From JBGAPI01 sp044221335 (lineage in GTDB: Bacteria > Pseudomonadota > Gammaproteobacteria > Xanthomonadales > Ahniellaceae), in contig JBGAPI010000064.1 in assembly GCA_044221335.1 (NCBI GenBank), forward strand, positions 1-24,927: DNA of 24,927 nucleotides. The letters are read 5' to 3'. Positions 1 through 9,065 of the stretch are shown here, piece after piece; positions within the stretch are counted from its first letter, which is position 1; each line of letters opens with the position of its first letter. Below the pieces are notes generated by a model. The model searched no databases and was not told where the DNA came from. It saw only the letters and a list, made by a program, of their open reading frames with translations. A program made the translations under genes and the position numbers.

Positions 1-99
1 CGTGGCGGCTCTACGCTCAATACCCCTGATCTCCGCTGCAAGGCGATCGAGTTCGCGTTGGGCTAGTTGAATTTCGATGCGCTCGCGTTCGTCTGCCAT
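1..99 (-). CDS. N-terminus of a coiled-coil protein, cut by the window edge
   Basis: This is the first 33 codons of a minus-strand gene that continues past position 1. The visible peptide starts MADERERIEIQLAQRELD and is almost entirely charged and helical, with hydrophobic residues at heptad-like spacing, so a coiled coil is likely. I chose the ATG at 99 because GAGGA lies about 9 bases upstream. An in-frame ATG at 144 would add 15 residues but has no clear ribosome site. Only about half of the codons end in G or C, well below the neighbouring genes, which may mean recent acquisition. Function is not recognisable from this fragment. Confidence 0.45.
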   Translation of the reverse strand, partial: MADERERIEIQLAQRELDRLAAEIRGIERRAAT

Positions 100-296
100 C
101 GCAATGTCCTCGTACGCCGAATGTCGCGGATCATGACTAGACATTTTCGATACATCATCTGTATCGATCCACAATCTGACAAGAGGCTGATGCTGTCGCT
201 TTCCTTGCCGGCGAGATGCGTGGTGTCGATGTCGCAGTGGCCGAGCTCTGACGTCTGCTCTAGCCCGAACCGGTCATCGGCCTAGCCAACGTCCGA

Positions 297-709
297 CGTC
301 CGCTCCTCGCCGCTTGCGGAAGTGCTTGCCAAGCGCCTCGCAATGGCGCGCAGTGCGCGCCCTACGGCCGCTCCTCGCCGATAGCGGAAGTCCTTACCAA
401 GCGCCTCGCGATGGCGCGCAGTGCGCGCCCTACGTCCGCTCCTCGCCGAAAGCGGAAGTCCTTACCAAGCGCCTCGCGATGGCGCGCAGTGCGCGCCCTA
501 CGTCCGCTCCTCGCCGAAAGCAGACCTGCTCTTGATGCGCCTCGTGATGGCGCGCAGTGCGCGCCCTACGGCCGCTCCTCGCCGCTTGCGGAAGTGCTTG
601 CCAAGCGCCTCGCGATGGCGCGCGGTGCGCGCCCTGCGACTGCTCGTCGCCGTAAGCGGAAGTCCTGACGATGTGCCTCGCGATGGCGCGCAATGCGCGC
701 CCTACGACT
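297..709. repeat. 68-bp-phased tandem array of REP-like palindromes
   Basis: Six copies of a 17-base palindrome of the form GGCGCGCAGTGCGCGCC start at 345, 413, 481, 549, 617 and 685, each exactly 68 bases after the last. The arms are identical in all six; only the centre changes (CAG, CGG or CAA). Each palindrome is framed by a GATG-type left flank and a CCTAC- or CCTGC-type right flank. The spacer carries a second small hairpin (CCGC-TT-GCGG or CCG-n4-CGG), degenerate in the copy near 520, and the copy near 297 is spacer only. All copies point the same way. The stretch at 100-296 to the left is lower in GC and I see no gene in it. The array belongs to the same family as the pair at 4792-4853. 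No REP-associated transposase is in the window. Confidence 0.9.
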
Positions 710-742
710 GCATTTCATCCGGTCCGGCGCTAGGCTGCGCGA

Positions 743-1384
743 ATGAATGTCTTCGGCTTTCTGCGAGTCCTGTTCGGCACCGCCCGTCGGTTGCGCGACA
801 AGAACGTTCAGGCCGACCAGCTGTCGACGCTGGCCATGCCGGAGCTCGTGCGGGAGTGGCATGCGCGTCTCGACAAGCCGGAGGTCTGGGCAGGGTCGTT
901 GCGCGCGCCAGACGTGGGTGGCGTGGCGGCGGCGGAAGCGCGACTCGGGGTGGTGCTTCCGGAACAGCTCCGGCACTTCTACGAGGTCTGCGACGGCGTC
1001 GAGGCGCTGAGTCCGGACTATCCCCACCCGGTCGTCCGCATCGCGGAGCTCGTCCCCACGGCGTTCCATTCGCCCTCGTTGTCGGCGCAATGCGAAGCGC
1101 AATGGCGGGAGTGGGGCGAGCAGGACGGAGACCCTCGCGCGCTGCGGGTGTTCCCGCCGGGATTCGTCGCGGCAATCACGGACCGATCCGAGCGCGAGTT
1201 GCCGTTCTCGTTCGCGGACGCGCTGCTCGCCCTGGAGGCGCCGCGCGCCGGAACGTGCGTCGCCATGCTGGTCGCGGAGGAGGCGGCGTATCCCGCCGGC
1301 ACGGTATTCCAGATCGAGAACCTGACCGCCACGCGCTACGACACGCTGGCGACGTGGCTCGCGACGAGCGCCACCTTGTACTAG
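743..1384 (+). CDS. SMI1/KNR4 (SUKH) family protein
   Basis: A 213-aa cytoplasmic protein without signal peptide or membrane segment. Residues 62-90 carry the SMI1/KNR4 hallmark: an acidic helix, then LG-x-x-LP, then a helix with HFYEVCDGVEAL, matching the E..LG..LP..L..FY...NG pattern. The C-terminal half has the expected aromatic and hydrophobic beta elements and ends near LATWLATSA. SUKH proteins often act as immunity proteins to polymorphic toxins, but no toxin gene adjoins this one, and the RHS gene in the window is about 18 kb away. The start follows the REP array by 33 bases with only a weak ribosome site, so the promoter probably lies inside the last repeats. It converges on the hydrolase gene across a shared terminator. 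Confidence 0.72.
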   Translation: MNVFGFLRVLFGTARRLRDKNVQADQLSTLAMPELVREWHARLDKPEVWAGSLRAPDVGGVAAAEARLGVVLPEQLRHFYEVCDGVEALSPDYPHPVVRIAELVPTAFHSPSLSAQCEAQWREWGEQDGDPRALRVFPPGFVAAITDRSERELPFSFADALLALEAPRAGTCVAMLVAEEAAYPAGTVFQIENLTATRYDTLATWLATSATLY

Positions 1385-1467
1385 CCGCGGACCGATACCG
1401 GCGGAGCTTTCGGAACGGCGGGGACAGGGTTGCCGGGTCCGACGCTCCGCGCCACCGGACGCGCCGT

Positions 1468-1499
1468 AGAAAAAAACCCCGCCGGAGCGGGGTTCTTTT
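1468..1499. terminator. Bidirectional intrinsic terminator
   Basis: An 8-bp perfect stem, AACCCCGC (1475-1482) and GCGGGGTT (1487-1494) with a CGGA loop, is flanked by an A-run on the left and TCTTTT on the right. Read on the minus strand it ends in a run of seven or more T residues, the stronger side, serving the hydrolase gene that stops at 1519. Read on the plus strand it follows the SUKH gene by about 90 bases. Confidence 0.88.
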
Positions 1500-1518
1500 C
1501 GGTGTCCGGGAAATCAGC

Positions 1519-3471
1519 TCATCTCGCCGCGTTGCTGTTCATCACCGCATTGCGGCTCGCGTCCTGGTACTGCGCCGGATCGCGCATGCCGGAAGTGTGG
1601 CACTGGCCGGTGGTGTGACCACGATTGACCGCCGAGGAGAACTGGCCGTTGACCTGCTCGGTGGTGCCGTCTTCCGGATCCGACAGGACCAGGTCGGTGG
1701 CGAAGTTGCAGTAGTCGTTGGTCCACCAGTTGGTCAGCTTGAAGGAGGTCGTGTAGTAGTTGACCTTGGCGCGGGTGGTGGTGGTGATGCCGTTGCCCCA
1801 GGCCGCCGCTCCGGAGTAGGTCAGGTCATTCTGCGAACCGCAGCCGACGCCGAACCAGGAGCCGAGCGTCGCCAGGATGCCGGCCAGGTTGGTGCCCTTG
1901 TAAGGCGTACCGACCGACTGGATCAGGCGACTGCCGGTCGCGTTGTCGAGGCCCGACCAGTAGTAGTTGTACAGGTGGGTCGCGGCCATGCCGCCCTGGC
2001 TGTGCGCGACGATGCCGTAGGAGTTCCAGGTGCTGCCGAAGGACAGGATCAGCCGCGCGAAGGCGTCGTTGCTGCGGCTCTGGTTGGCATCGAGGAAGGT
2101 CGAGGCGTTGGTGAAGTTGGAGGTCGGCCACACCCCGCCGGAGCAGTAGCCGTGCACGAGCAGCAGGCGGCTGCCGGTGCCCTTGGCGATCTTCGACGCG
2201 TCCGGGCGCGGGCCCATCGTCATCGCCTCGTCGACCGCGATGTCCTTCGCCGACATCTGCATCGCCTTCATCGACGGCACCGCCACGCCGACGCGATCGG
2301 ACTTGGCCAGCGTGACGTAGACGTCGGGATCGTCGAGACGGACGTTGCGCAGCTCGAACGGGCCCTGGGCTTTCGCCAGCGAGATCCAGCGCGGGTCGAG
2401 CGACAGGTTGAGCTTGCCGGCGTCCGGCGAGACCATGCCGCCGATCCAGGCGACCGCGACGTCGGCGCCGGTCGCGTCCTTGCCCCAGACCTCGGCGTAG
2501 CTGCGGTAGTGGCGCTCGGCCTTCGACTGGCGCTCGACCGGCAGGCTGAAGACCAGCCGATCGTTGTCGTCGATGCCGGTCTCCACCGGCGTCGCCTTGA
2601 AGGCGATGTCGGAGGCCATCACCGGCACCACATGTTCGGAGGTCCGGACGATCGCGGCGCCGGCGCTGTTGTCGCCGCTGACCACGACCTGCACCAGCCA
2701 GTTGCCGCTGGAGGCGGGGACGAAGCTGCCGCCGAAGATGCCGTCGCCCGCGGCGGCGTCGCCGTGCGCGCCGTCGTCGAACATCGGGTAGCGCGCCTGG
2801 GCGCCACTCTCCGGATCGGTGACCCGCATCTCGGCGCTGGCGACGCGACCGGCACCGCGGCCGACCTTGGCGTCGCTATCGGCCTCGTCGGTGTACAGGC
2901 TCGCCATGAACGACACCGGCTGGCCGGGCTGCTGCGCGCTCTTGGCCTGCGCGGCGTACAGCTGGGTCGCGGAATCGCCTTCCAGCAGCACGTAACCGGT
3001 CGGCTTGGCCTTGGCGGCGGAGCTCACGTTGAGCGACCACTTGCCGGCGCTGCCCGCCTCGACGCCGAAGTAGCGCGCCGACAGCACCGCGTTGCCGAGG
3101 CCGAAGGGCACCGAGGACAGGTCGACCGTCTCGCCGCGCGCCTTCGCCGTGCCGCCACGGCTGTCGCGCAGGTTGAGCTTCCAGCCGGCCGCCTGGGTGT
3201 CCGTCGAGAACAGCAGGAAGCGGAACTTCTCGCCCTCGACCGGCAGCGTCACGCTGGCGCCGAAGCCGCCGGCCTTGGACGCCGCGAAGTCGAGCGGCAG
3301 CAGCGCGGACTTCGAATGCACCGCGGCGGCGGTCGGATCGGCCGGGGCCATCGTCGCGAATTCCGACGGCGGACCGGCGAGCTGCTTCGGATACACCCCT
3401 TCCGCGGCAGACACGGTGGAAGACACGGACAACGTGGCGATCACCGCCAGCGCGAGACGATGCGAGTTCAT
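1519..3471 (-). CDS. Secreted alpha/beta hydrolase with choice-of-anchor X-type N-terminal region
   Basis: A 650-aa exported protein. I chose the ATG at 3471 because it begins a clear Sec signal peptide (MNSHRL, hydrophobic 7-20, cleavage after SAA near residue 23); the open frame upstream lacks such a signal. Residues 229-250 hold the YPMFDDGAHGDAAAGDGIF motif seen in choice-of-anchor X proteins. Residues 435-640 form a lipase-like alpha/beta hydrolase: LLLVHGYCSGG (437-446) for the oxyanion region and VAHSQGG with nucleophile Ser491 in a variant of G-x-S-x-G with Ala at the first Gly. His619 or His625 and an Asp near 593-600 are candidate triad partners. Several cysteines (443, 544, 588, 624) fit an exported fold. 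From memory, similar Xanthomonadales proteins are labelled conditioned medium factor; that name is unverified. The substrate cannot be read from the sequence. Confidence 0.8.
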   Translation of the reverse strand: MNSHRLALAVIATLSVSSTVSAAEGVYPKQLAGPPSEFATMAPADPTAAAVHSKSALLPLDFAASKAGGFGASVTLPVEGEKFRFLLFSTDTQAAGWKLNLRDSRGGTAKARGETVDLSSVPFGLGNAVLSARYFGVEAGSAGKWSLNVSSAAKAKPTGYVLLEGDSATQLYAAQAKSAQQPGQPVSFMASLYTDEADSDAKVGRGAGRVASAEMRVTDPESGAQARYPMFDDGAHGDAAAGDGIFGGSFVPASSGNWLVQVVVSGDNSAGAAIVRTSEHVVPVMASDIAFKATPVETGIDDNDRLVFSLPVERQSKAERHYRSYAEVWGKDATGADVAVAWIGGMVSPDAGKLNLSLDPRWISLAKAQGPFELRNVRLDDPDVYVTLAKSDRVGVAVPSMKAMQMSAKDIAVDEAMTMGPRPDASKIAKGTGSRLLLVHGYCSGGVWPTSNFTNASTFLDANQSRSNDAFARLILSFGSTWNSYGIVAHSQGGMAATHLYNYYWSGLDNATGSRLIQSVGTPYKGTNLAGILATLGSWFGVGCGSQNDLTYSGAAAWGNGITTTTRAKVNYYTTSFKLTNWWTNDYCNFATDLVLSDPEDGTTEQVNGQFSSAVNRGHTTGQCHTSGMRDPAQYQDASRNAVMNSNAAR

Positions 3472-3802
3472 TCGATTCCCCAAGCCGTTTCGAGACTTGC
3501 GGCCAGTGGCCGCCCCCAGAGCTGCGAGCCCCCGCCTCCCCGGCGGCGCTCGTCTGGACTCTAAGTTCGCTCGTTTCAAACAAACGTTCAAGTTGCAGTG
3601 CACAAGTTGTGACATCGTCCGAAAACCGTGAAATACCTCACAATTCCGGCCGGCCCCCTCGCGGGCGACGGCAACGCCATCACCAGCTGTTGCAGTTGTT
3701 TGCATTGCCCGGGGGTGCCACGCCGGCCGCGCCGCCATTGCCGCCCGCGCTTGCGCTGACCGATCATCGAAGGGCGCGCCAACGCGCCGATGCCGGTCCC
3801 GG
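3472..3802. promoter_or_regulatory. Divergent intergenic region with a perfect 11-base palindrome
   Basis: This 331-base gap separates the hydrolase (minus) from the diguanylate cyclase (plus) and must hold both promoters. The stretch 3560-3650 is AT-richer than its surroundings. It contains the perfect palindrome CACAAGTTGTG at 3601-3611 and a direct repeat of CAAGTTG at 3589-3595 and 3603-3609, 14 bases apart. These could be operator half-sites. I see no strong sigma-70 boxes and no convincing small ORF. Confidence 0.35.
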
Positions 3803-4795
3803 ATGACTCCGATCTCCCGCCACGATTCCTTCTCGGAGCTGCGCGCCGAAACGCGCTGGCGGGTCGCCGTGCTGATGTGTTCGGTCGGCCTCACGGCGAT
3901 GGTCGCGCTCGGCATCGCCAACTGGATCGGCGGGCGCAGCGACTCGGTGAACCTGGCGATCGGCGTGTTCGTCATCCTTGCCGCGTGCATGCTGGCGCTG
4001 CTGACGCTGTCCCACGACCTGTCCGGGCGGATCTACTTCTGGCTCTCGGTCGCGATCCTCGCGTTCCTTCCCTATTTCGGCTACATCCACGGCCGCAGCT
4101 TCCACTACTGGATCTACGTGCTGCCGCCGACCCTGTTCTTCCTGATGCCGGCGCGCTGGGCGCTGATCGCGATGCTGCTGTTCGGCGCCTATGCCTGCGC
4201 GCTGCTGACGCCGTTCACCGCCGGGGTCGACATCGCCCGCATCGGGCTGTCCTACCTGCTGCTGGTCACCTTCATGTTCGCCTACGCGTGGCTCGAGGAG
4301 CGCGCCGGGGCGATGCTGCGCTACTACTCGGCCCACGACCCGCTGACCAACGCCTACAACCGTCGCACCTTCAACGAGCGCCTCGACGAGCTCGCCGACG
4401 CCCGCGGCGCACGGACGACCGGCGTGCTGCTGATCGACATCGACCACTTCAAGGCGATCAACGATGCCCACGGCCACCTGATCGGCGATCGGGTGATCAC
4501 CAGCGTCGCGGCGGCGCTGTCACAGCAGCTGCCGGCCGACGCGATGCTGTTCCGCTACGGCGGCGAGGAGTTCGCGGTGCTGTGGACCCTGCCGGATGCC
4601 GCGGCGCTGGCGACCCTCGCCGAGCAGCTGCGCGGGGCCGTCGCGAACGGAGCGCACGGCATCCCGGTCACCGTCAGCATCGGCGCGGCCGGCTGGCAAC
4701 CGGGCAGCAACGCGTTGCCGGCCGTGATCGCGGCGGCGGATCAGGCGCTGTACGCGGCGAAGCGCAACGGCCGGAATCGCGTCGAGCTGGCGTAG
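3803..4795 (+). CDS. Membrane diguanylate cyclase (GGDEF domain)
   Basis: A 330-aa inner-membrane enzyme predicted to make cyclic di-GMP from two GTP. Residues 20-165 hold about six hydrophobic segments. The GGDEF domain follows: DPLTNAYNRR at 179-188, the metal-binding and substrate strand LIDIDHFKAIND at 210-221, and the intact active site GGEEF at 253-257. The position five residues upstream of GGEEF reads LPAD, so the usual RxxD inhibitory site is missing and product feedback through it is not expected. No EAL domain or PAS domain is present, so the membrane part is presumably the sensor. The ATG at 3803 has only a poor ribosome site but fits the hydrophobic N-terminus. The stop codon TAG is contributed by the left end of a REP element. 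Confidence 0.9.
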   Translation: MTPISRHDSFSELRAETRWRVAVLMCSVGLTAMVALGIANWIGGRSDSVNLAIGVFVILAACMLALLTLSHDLSGRIYFWLSVAILAFLPYFGYIHGRSFHYWIYVLPPTLFFLMPARWALIAMLLFGAYACALLTPFTAGVDIARIGLSYLLLVTFMFAYAWLEERAGAMLRYYSAHDPLTNAYNRRTFNERLDELADARGARTTGVLLIDIDHFKAINDAHGHLIGDRVITSVAAALSQQLPADAMLFRYGGEEFAVLWTLPDAAALATLAEQLRGAVANGAHGIPVTVSIGAAGWQPGSNALPAVIAAADQALYAAKRNGRNRVELA

Positions 4796-4853
4796 GGCGG
4801 GCACTGCCCGCCATCGCCGGACGCCTCGCGATGGCGGACAGCGACCGCCCTAC
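4792..4853. repeat. Inverted pair of REP palindromes (BIME-like) between convergent genes
   Basis: The left element starts GTAGGGCGGGCACTGCCCGC and the right element, read on the other strand, starts GTAGGGCGGTCGCTGTCCGC; they meet head-to-head with about 14 bases between. Each is itself a hairpin (GGCGGGCACTGCCCGCC; GGCGG-n7-CCGCC). The outer GTAGGG sequences supply the TAG stops of the diguanylate cyclase (4793-4795) and, on the minus strand, of the LysR gene (4850-4852). Compared with the array at 297-709, the stem has a paired C-to-G and G-to-C swap that keeps pairing. It may act as a two-way terminator or mRNA 3'-end protector. Confidence 0.88.
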
Positions 4854-5812
4854 GCCCGGCGCCTCTTCGGTGGCTGATCCTCCGCCATCTTCACCGCCCC
4901 ATCGACCGAACACATCCGCTCCGCCTCCTTGTCGATCCGGCGGGCGTACTTGCTGGCCTCGGCGAGCAGCCAGGTGCGGAAGGCCTGCATGCCGGGATGG
5001 CGCGCCGAGCGTTCCGGGTAGACGAAGTAGTGGCCGAAGTCGGACTTCAGGCGGCACTGCGACAGCACCACCAGCCGTCCGGCGTCGACCAGGGCCTGCG
5101 CCATCGTCATCCGGCCGAGCGCGACGCCGAGGCCCTCGGCGGCGGCGCGCAGCAGCATCTCGGAGTCGCCGAACTGCGCGACGAAGCGCTTCGGGGCGGT
5201 GCCGCCGAAACTCTCGAACCAGTAGTGCCAGCGCTGGTTCGGATCGCCGAGCAGCGGCCAGCGGCCGAGATCGCGCTCGTCCGGCTGGCCGTGGCGGGCG
5301 ATGAATTCCGGCGCGGCGATCGGGATCAGCCAGTCGTCGAACAGCTTGTCGACGTGGACGTTGGGCCAGGTGCCGGGGCCGAAGCGCACCGCGGCGTCGA
5401 CCGGCTCCGCGGCGAAGTCGACCACGCTGACCGAGGAATGCAGCGACAGCTGCACCTCCGGATGCCGCGCGGCGAAACCCGGCAGCCGCGGAATCAGCCA
5501 GCTGGTGGCCATCGACGGCAGCACGCTGACCGTCAGCGCGTCGGCGACACGCACGCGCAGATGCCCCATCGCGCGCTCGATGCCGTCGATGTGCGGCCCG
5601 ACGGCGTCGAGCAGGCGCTGGCCTTCGACGGTCAGGCTGACGCCGCGCGGGCCACGCTCGAACAGCCGCCGAGAGAGTCGCTCCTCGAGATTCTTCAGCT
5701 GGTGCGACAGCGCGCTGACGGTCAGGTGCAGCGCCTGCGCGGCGCGCGTGAGATTGCCGTGGCGGGCGGCGACCACGAAGGCCTGGAGGGCTTGCAAGGG
5801 GGCGCGGCTCAT
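4850..5812 (-). CDS. LysR family transcriptional regulator (GcvA-like)
   Basis: A 320-aa DNA-binding regulator. The N-terminal winged helix-turn-helix spans about residues 4-62, with LTRAAQALHLTVSALSHQLK (21-40) as the HTH and RRLFERGPRGVSLT just after it. The effector-binding domain begins near LTVSVLPSMATSWLIPRL (93-110) and runs to about 300, in the GcvA/AmpR-like subgroup style. The last 20 residues are a basic tail ending in KRRRA just before a REP-supplied TAG. GGGAG lies about 8 bases before the ATG at 5812. It is divergent from the small ORF at 5935, which is the natural first candidate target, together with its own promoter. The effector is unknown. Confidence 0.92.
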   Translation of the reverse strand: MSRAPLQALQAFVVAARHGNLTRAAQALHLTVSALSHQLKNLEERLSRRLFERGPRGVSLTVEGQRLLDAVGPHIDGIERAMGHLRVRVADALTVSVLPSMATSWLIPRLPGFAARHPEVQLSLHSSVSVVDFAAEPVDAAVRFGPGTWPNVHVDKLFDDWLIPIAAPEFIARHGQPDERDLGRWPLLGDPNQRWHYWFESFGGTAPKRFVAQFGDSEMLLRAAAEGLGVALGRMTMAQALVDAGRLVVLSQCRLKSDFGHYFVYPERSARHPGMQAFRTWLLAEASKYARRIDKEAERMCSVDGAVKMAEDQPPKRRRA

Positions 5813-5934
5813 CCCGGTCTCTCCCGTCAGGTTTCGATTTGCTTCAAGGCTTGATTGCCGAATCTTCGATTTTCAATAAGGCGCCGCAATTCTATCTTGT
5901 GAAGCATCGAATGCTATCCCGACAGGAGAACACC
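5813..5934. promoter_or_regulatory. LysR / small-ORF divergent promoter region
   Basis: The 122-base gap is AT-richer than the flanking genes. It holds two short dyads, CGAATCTTCG at 5859-5868 and GCATCGAATGC at 5904-5914, about 45 bases apart centre to centre. A possible -10 (TATCTT) lies near 5893 in front of the small ORF, with only a weak -35 (TTTCAA). LysR-type regulators commonly bind dyads of this kind next to their own gene, so these are candidate operators. No site matches the T-N11-A core cleanly. Confidence 0.35.
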
Positions 5935-6095
5935 ATGCAGCGCTTCAACACGTTCCACATCGCCGACCCACAGGAGCCGATCGAGCGCTCCGAATTCCCG
6001 CACGCCCGACGCTACGGCAATCGCATCGCCACGCGCCGCTGGCTGGCCGATCGCTTCGCCGGCTCGCCGTATCGCGAGGGCGACATCGACGAGCG

Positions 6096-7628
<1,533 letters not shown>

Positions 7629-7748
7629 GCATGCCTCCTCGTCGCGCCGCGGCCCGCGCGACCGGCGTGCCGCCCGTGCGCGTCCCCGACGTCCACCCAC
7701 GGCTCCCTCGCGCCGGAACCGGCGCGCCGCCGATCATACGGCCCGGGC

Positions 7749-7777
7749 TTGGAAATTGGTTCGTCGCTCCCTACTCT
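7749..7777 (+). promoter_or_regulatory. Possible sigma-70 promoter for the receiver gene
   Basis: TTGGAA at 7749-7754 and TACTCT at 7772-7777 are 17 bases apart, with the start codon of the receiver 31 bases further on. It is placed correctly, but both boxes are imperfect. Confidence 0.35.
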
Positions 7778-7807
7778 GCCGCCTCCGCGCCGCGCCGGAG
7801 CTGGCCC

Positions 7808-8224
7808 GTGAGTGATGACCGTACCGCGAGTCCGCGCTCGCCGCTGTCAGTGCTGGTGATCGAGGACAACGAGGTCAACCAGGAGATCCTGCAGTCGATG
7901 CTCGAGGTGCTCGGGCATCGCTGCGTGCTCGCGCGCGACGGCTCCGAGGGCCTGTCGCTGTTCCGCGCCGGCGGATACGACCTGGTCCTGGTCGACTGGC
8001 TGATGCCGGTGCTGGACGGTCTCGCCGCCACCCGCGCGATGCGCGCCGTCGAGGCCGCCGCGCCGGGCGTGCGTCGCACGCCGATCGTGGTGGTCAGCGC
8101 CAGCGCGATGGTCAACGAAGTCGATCACTGCCTCGCCGCCGGTGCCGACGCGCATCTCGCGAAGCCCTTCCGGCGGGTGCAGCTGGACGAGGTGATCCGG
8201 CGGGTGACGGCCGCGGCGGATTGA
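7808..8224 (+). CDS. Single-domain response regulator (CheY-like receiver)
   Basis: A 138-aa protein that is only a receiver domain. The acidic pair is Glu19-Asp20 (VLVIEDNEVNQEIL), the phospho-acceptor is Asp63 in LVLVDWLMPVLDG, the switch Ser is 97 (VVSAS) and the conserved Lys is 119 (AKPF). The wording VIEDNEVNQ is typical of receivers fused to hybrid kinases. I chose the GTG at 7808, with GGAG eight bases upstream; the open frame upstream runs through promoter sequence. No output domain follows, so it must act by protein contact, as a phosphate sink or in a relay. The partner is very likely the divergent kinase. Confidence 0.9.
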   Translation: MSDDRTASPRSPLSVLVIEDNEVNQEILQSMLEVLGHRCVLARDGSEGLSLFRAGGYDLVLVDWLMPVLDGLAATRAMRAVEAAAPGVRRTPIVVVSASAMVNEVDHCLAAGADAHLAKPFRRVQLDEVIRRVTAAAD

Positions 8225-8294
8225 ACACCGCGTGTCGGGACGGCCTCCGTGGTCGACGGGTGGATTCACCGCGTGCGCGACGACGGCTTTCGGC

Positions 8295-8822
8295 TCAGTC
8301 CTCGGTGCCGAGCTCCCGCCGATACGCCGCCAGTGCGTCCTCGCCGAACAGGCAGAACACGATGCGCCGCGGCTCGCGACGTCCGGACAGCCAGGTCCGT
8401 GCCTCGCGGACGGCGACCGTCGTGGCCGCCGCCAGGGGATAGCCGAACACGCCACAGCTGATCGCCGGGAACGCGATGCTGGAGGCGCCGTGCTGCGCGG
8501 CGAGCACGAACGCGGCGCGATAGCAGGCTGCGAGGAGCTCCGGCTCGCCGGCGCGGCCGCCGTGCCAGACCGGCCCTACGGTGTGAATGATGTGGCTTGC
8601 CCGCAGGTCGAAGCCGGGCGTGATCCGCGCCTCGCCGGTCGGACACCGCACGTAGGGCCGCACCGCGGGAATCGCACGGCAGGCGGCCGACAGGCGCGAA
8701 CCCGCAGCGCGATGGATCGCACCGTCGACGCCGCCGCCGCCGGCGAGCGCCTCGTTGGCGGCGTTGACAATGGCGTCGACGTCGAGCCGGGTGATGTCGC
8801 CGTGGACGAGTTCGATGGTCAT
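8295..8822 (-). CDS. Macro-domain ADP-ribosyl hydrolase (O-acetyl-ADP-ribose deacetylase type)
   Basis: A 175-aa cytoplasmic protein that is a single macro domain of the YmdB/MacroD class. Diagnostic pieces are GDITRLDVDAIVNAANEAL (8-26), the GGGGVDGAIHRAAG loop (28-41), and GVFGYP (124-129), the phosphate-binding loop. Family members remove acetyl from O-acetyl-ADP-ribose or ADP-ribose from acidic residues. The ATG at 8822 gives the family-typical start MTIELVHGDIT; the frame is open further upstream, but that part has no family similarity. The ribosome site is weak. It converges on the receiver gene. The 243 bases between it and MsrA show nothing recognisable. Confidence 0.94.
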   Translation of the reverse strand: MTIELVHGDITRLDVDAIVNAANEALAGGGGVDGAIHRAAGSRLSAACRAIPAVRPYVRCPTGEARITPGFDLRASHIIHTVGPVWHGGRAGEPELLAACYRAAFVLAAQHGASSIAFPAISCGVFGYPLAAATTVAVREARTWLSGRREPRRIVFCLFGEDALAAYRRELGTED

Positions 8823-9065
8823 CGGCAAGGACTCGGGAGCGGATGATCGGAAGCGGCAGGCCCGGTTGCACCGGCCTGTTATGACGCGCACTGGCAAGTT
8901 CCGGAAAGTCACGCCGGTCCGCTTCCGTGATCGCAACGATACGCCGCTCGCGGCGCGCTCAGTACCCTCCGGAGCCGTTCGGGATCCGCTCGACGACACG
9001 GGAACTGCGGAGCTGGCGGTCGCCGACAGAGAGATGCCCTCTCCCCCGCTCCGGATTCCCGCGAC

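Noticed and set aside
297..709. A CRISPR array
   Set aside because: The spacing is regular, but the spacers are themselves copies of one another, the repeated part is a GC-rich palindrome covering most of the unit, and no cas gene is present.
743..1384. The SUKH protein as immunity partner of the RHS giant
   Set aside because: They are 17 kb apart with many unrelated genes between. Immunity genes normally follow the toxin tail directly, and that region lies outside the window.
421..3564. A 1047-codon open frame on the plus strand across the repeat array, SUKH gene and hydrolase
   Set aside because: The same codon-aligned antisense effect against the hydrolase gene, and it also reads through the REP array. 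The sense genes have signal peptide and domain motifs; this frame has none.
9029..9043. GAGAG-n5-CTCTC hairpin after msrA as a terminator
   Set aside because: The stem is only 5 bp and no T-run follows on the minus strand.
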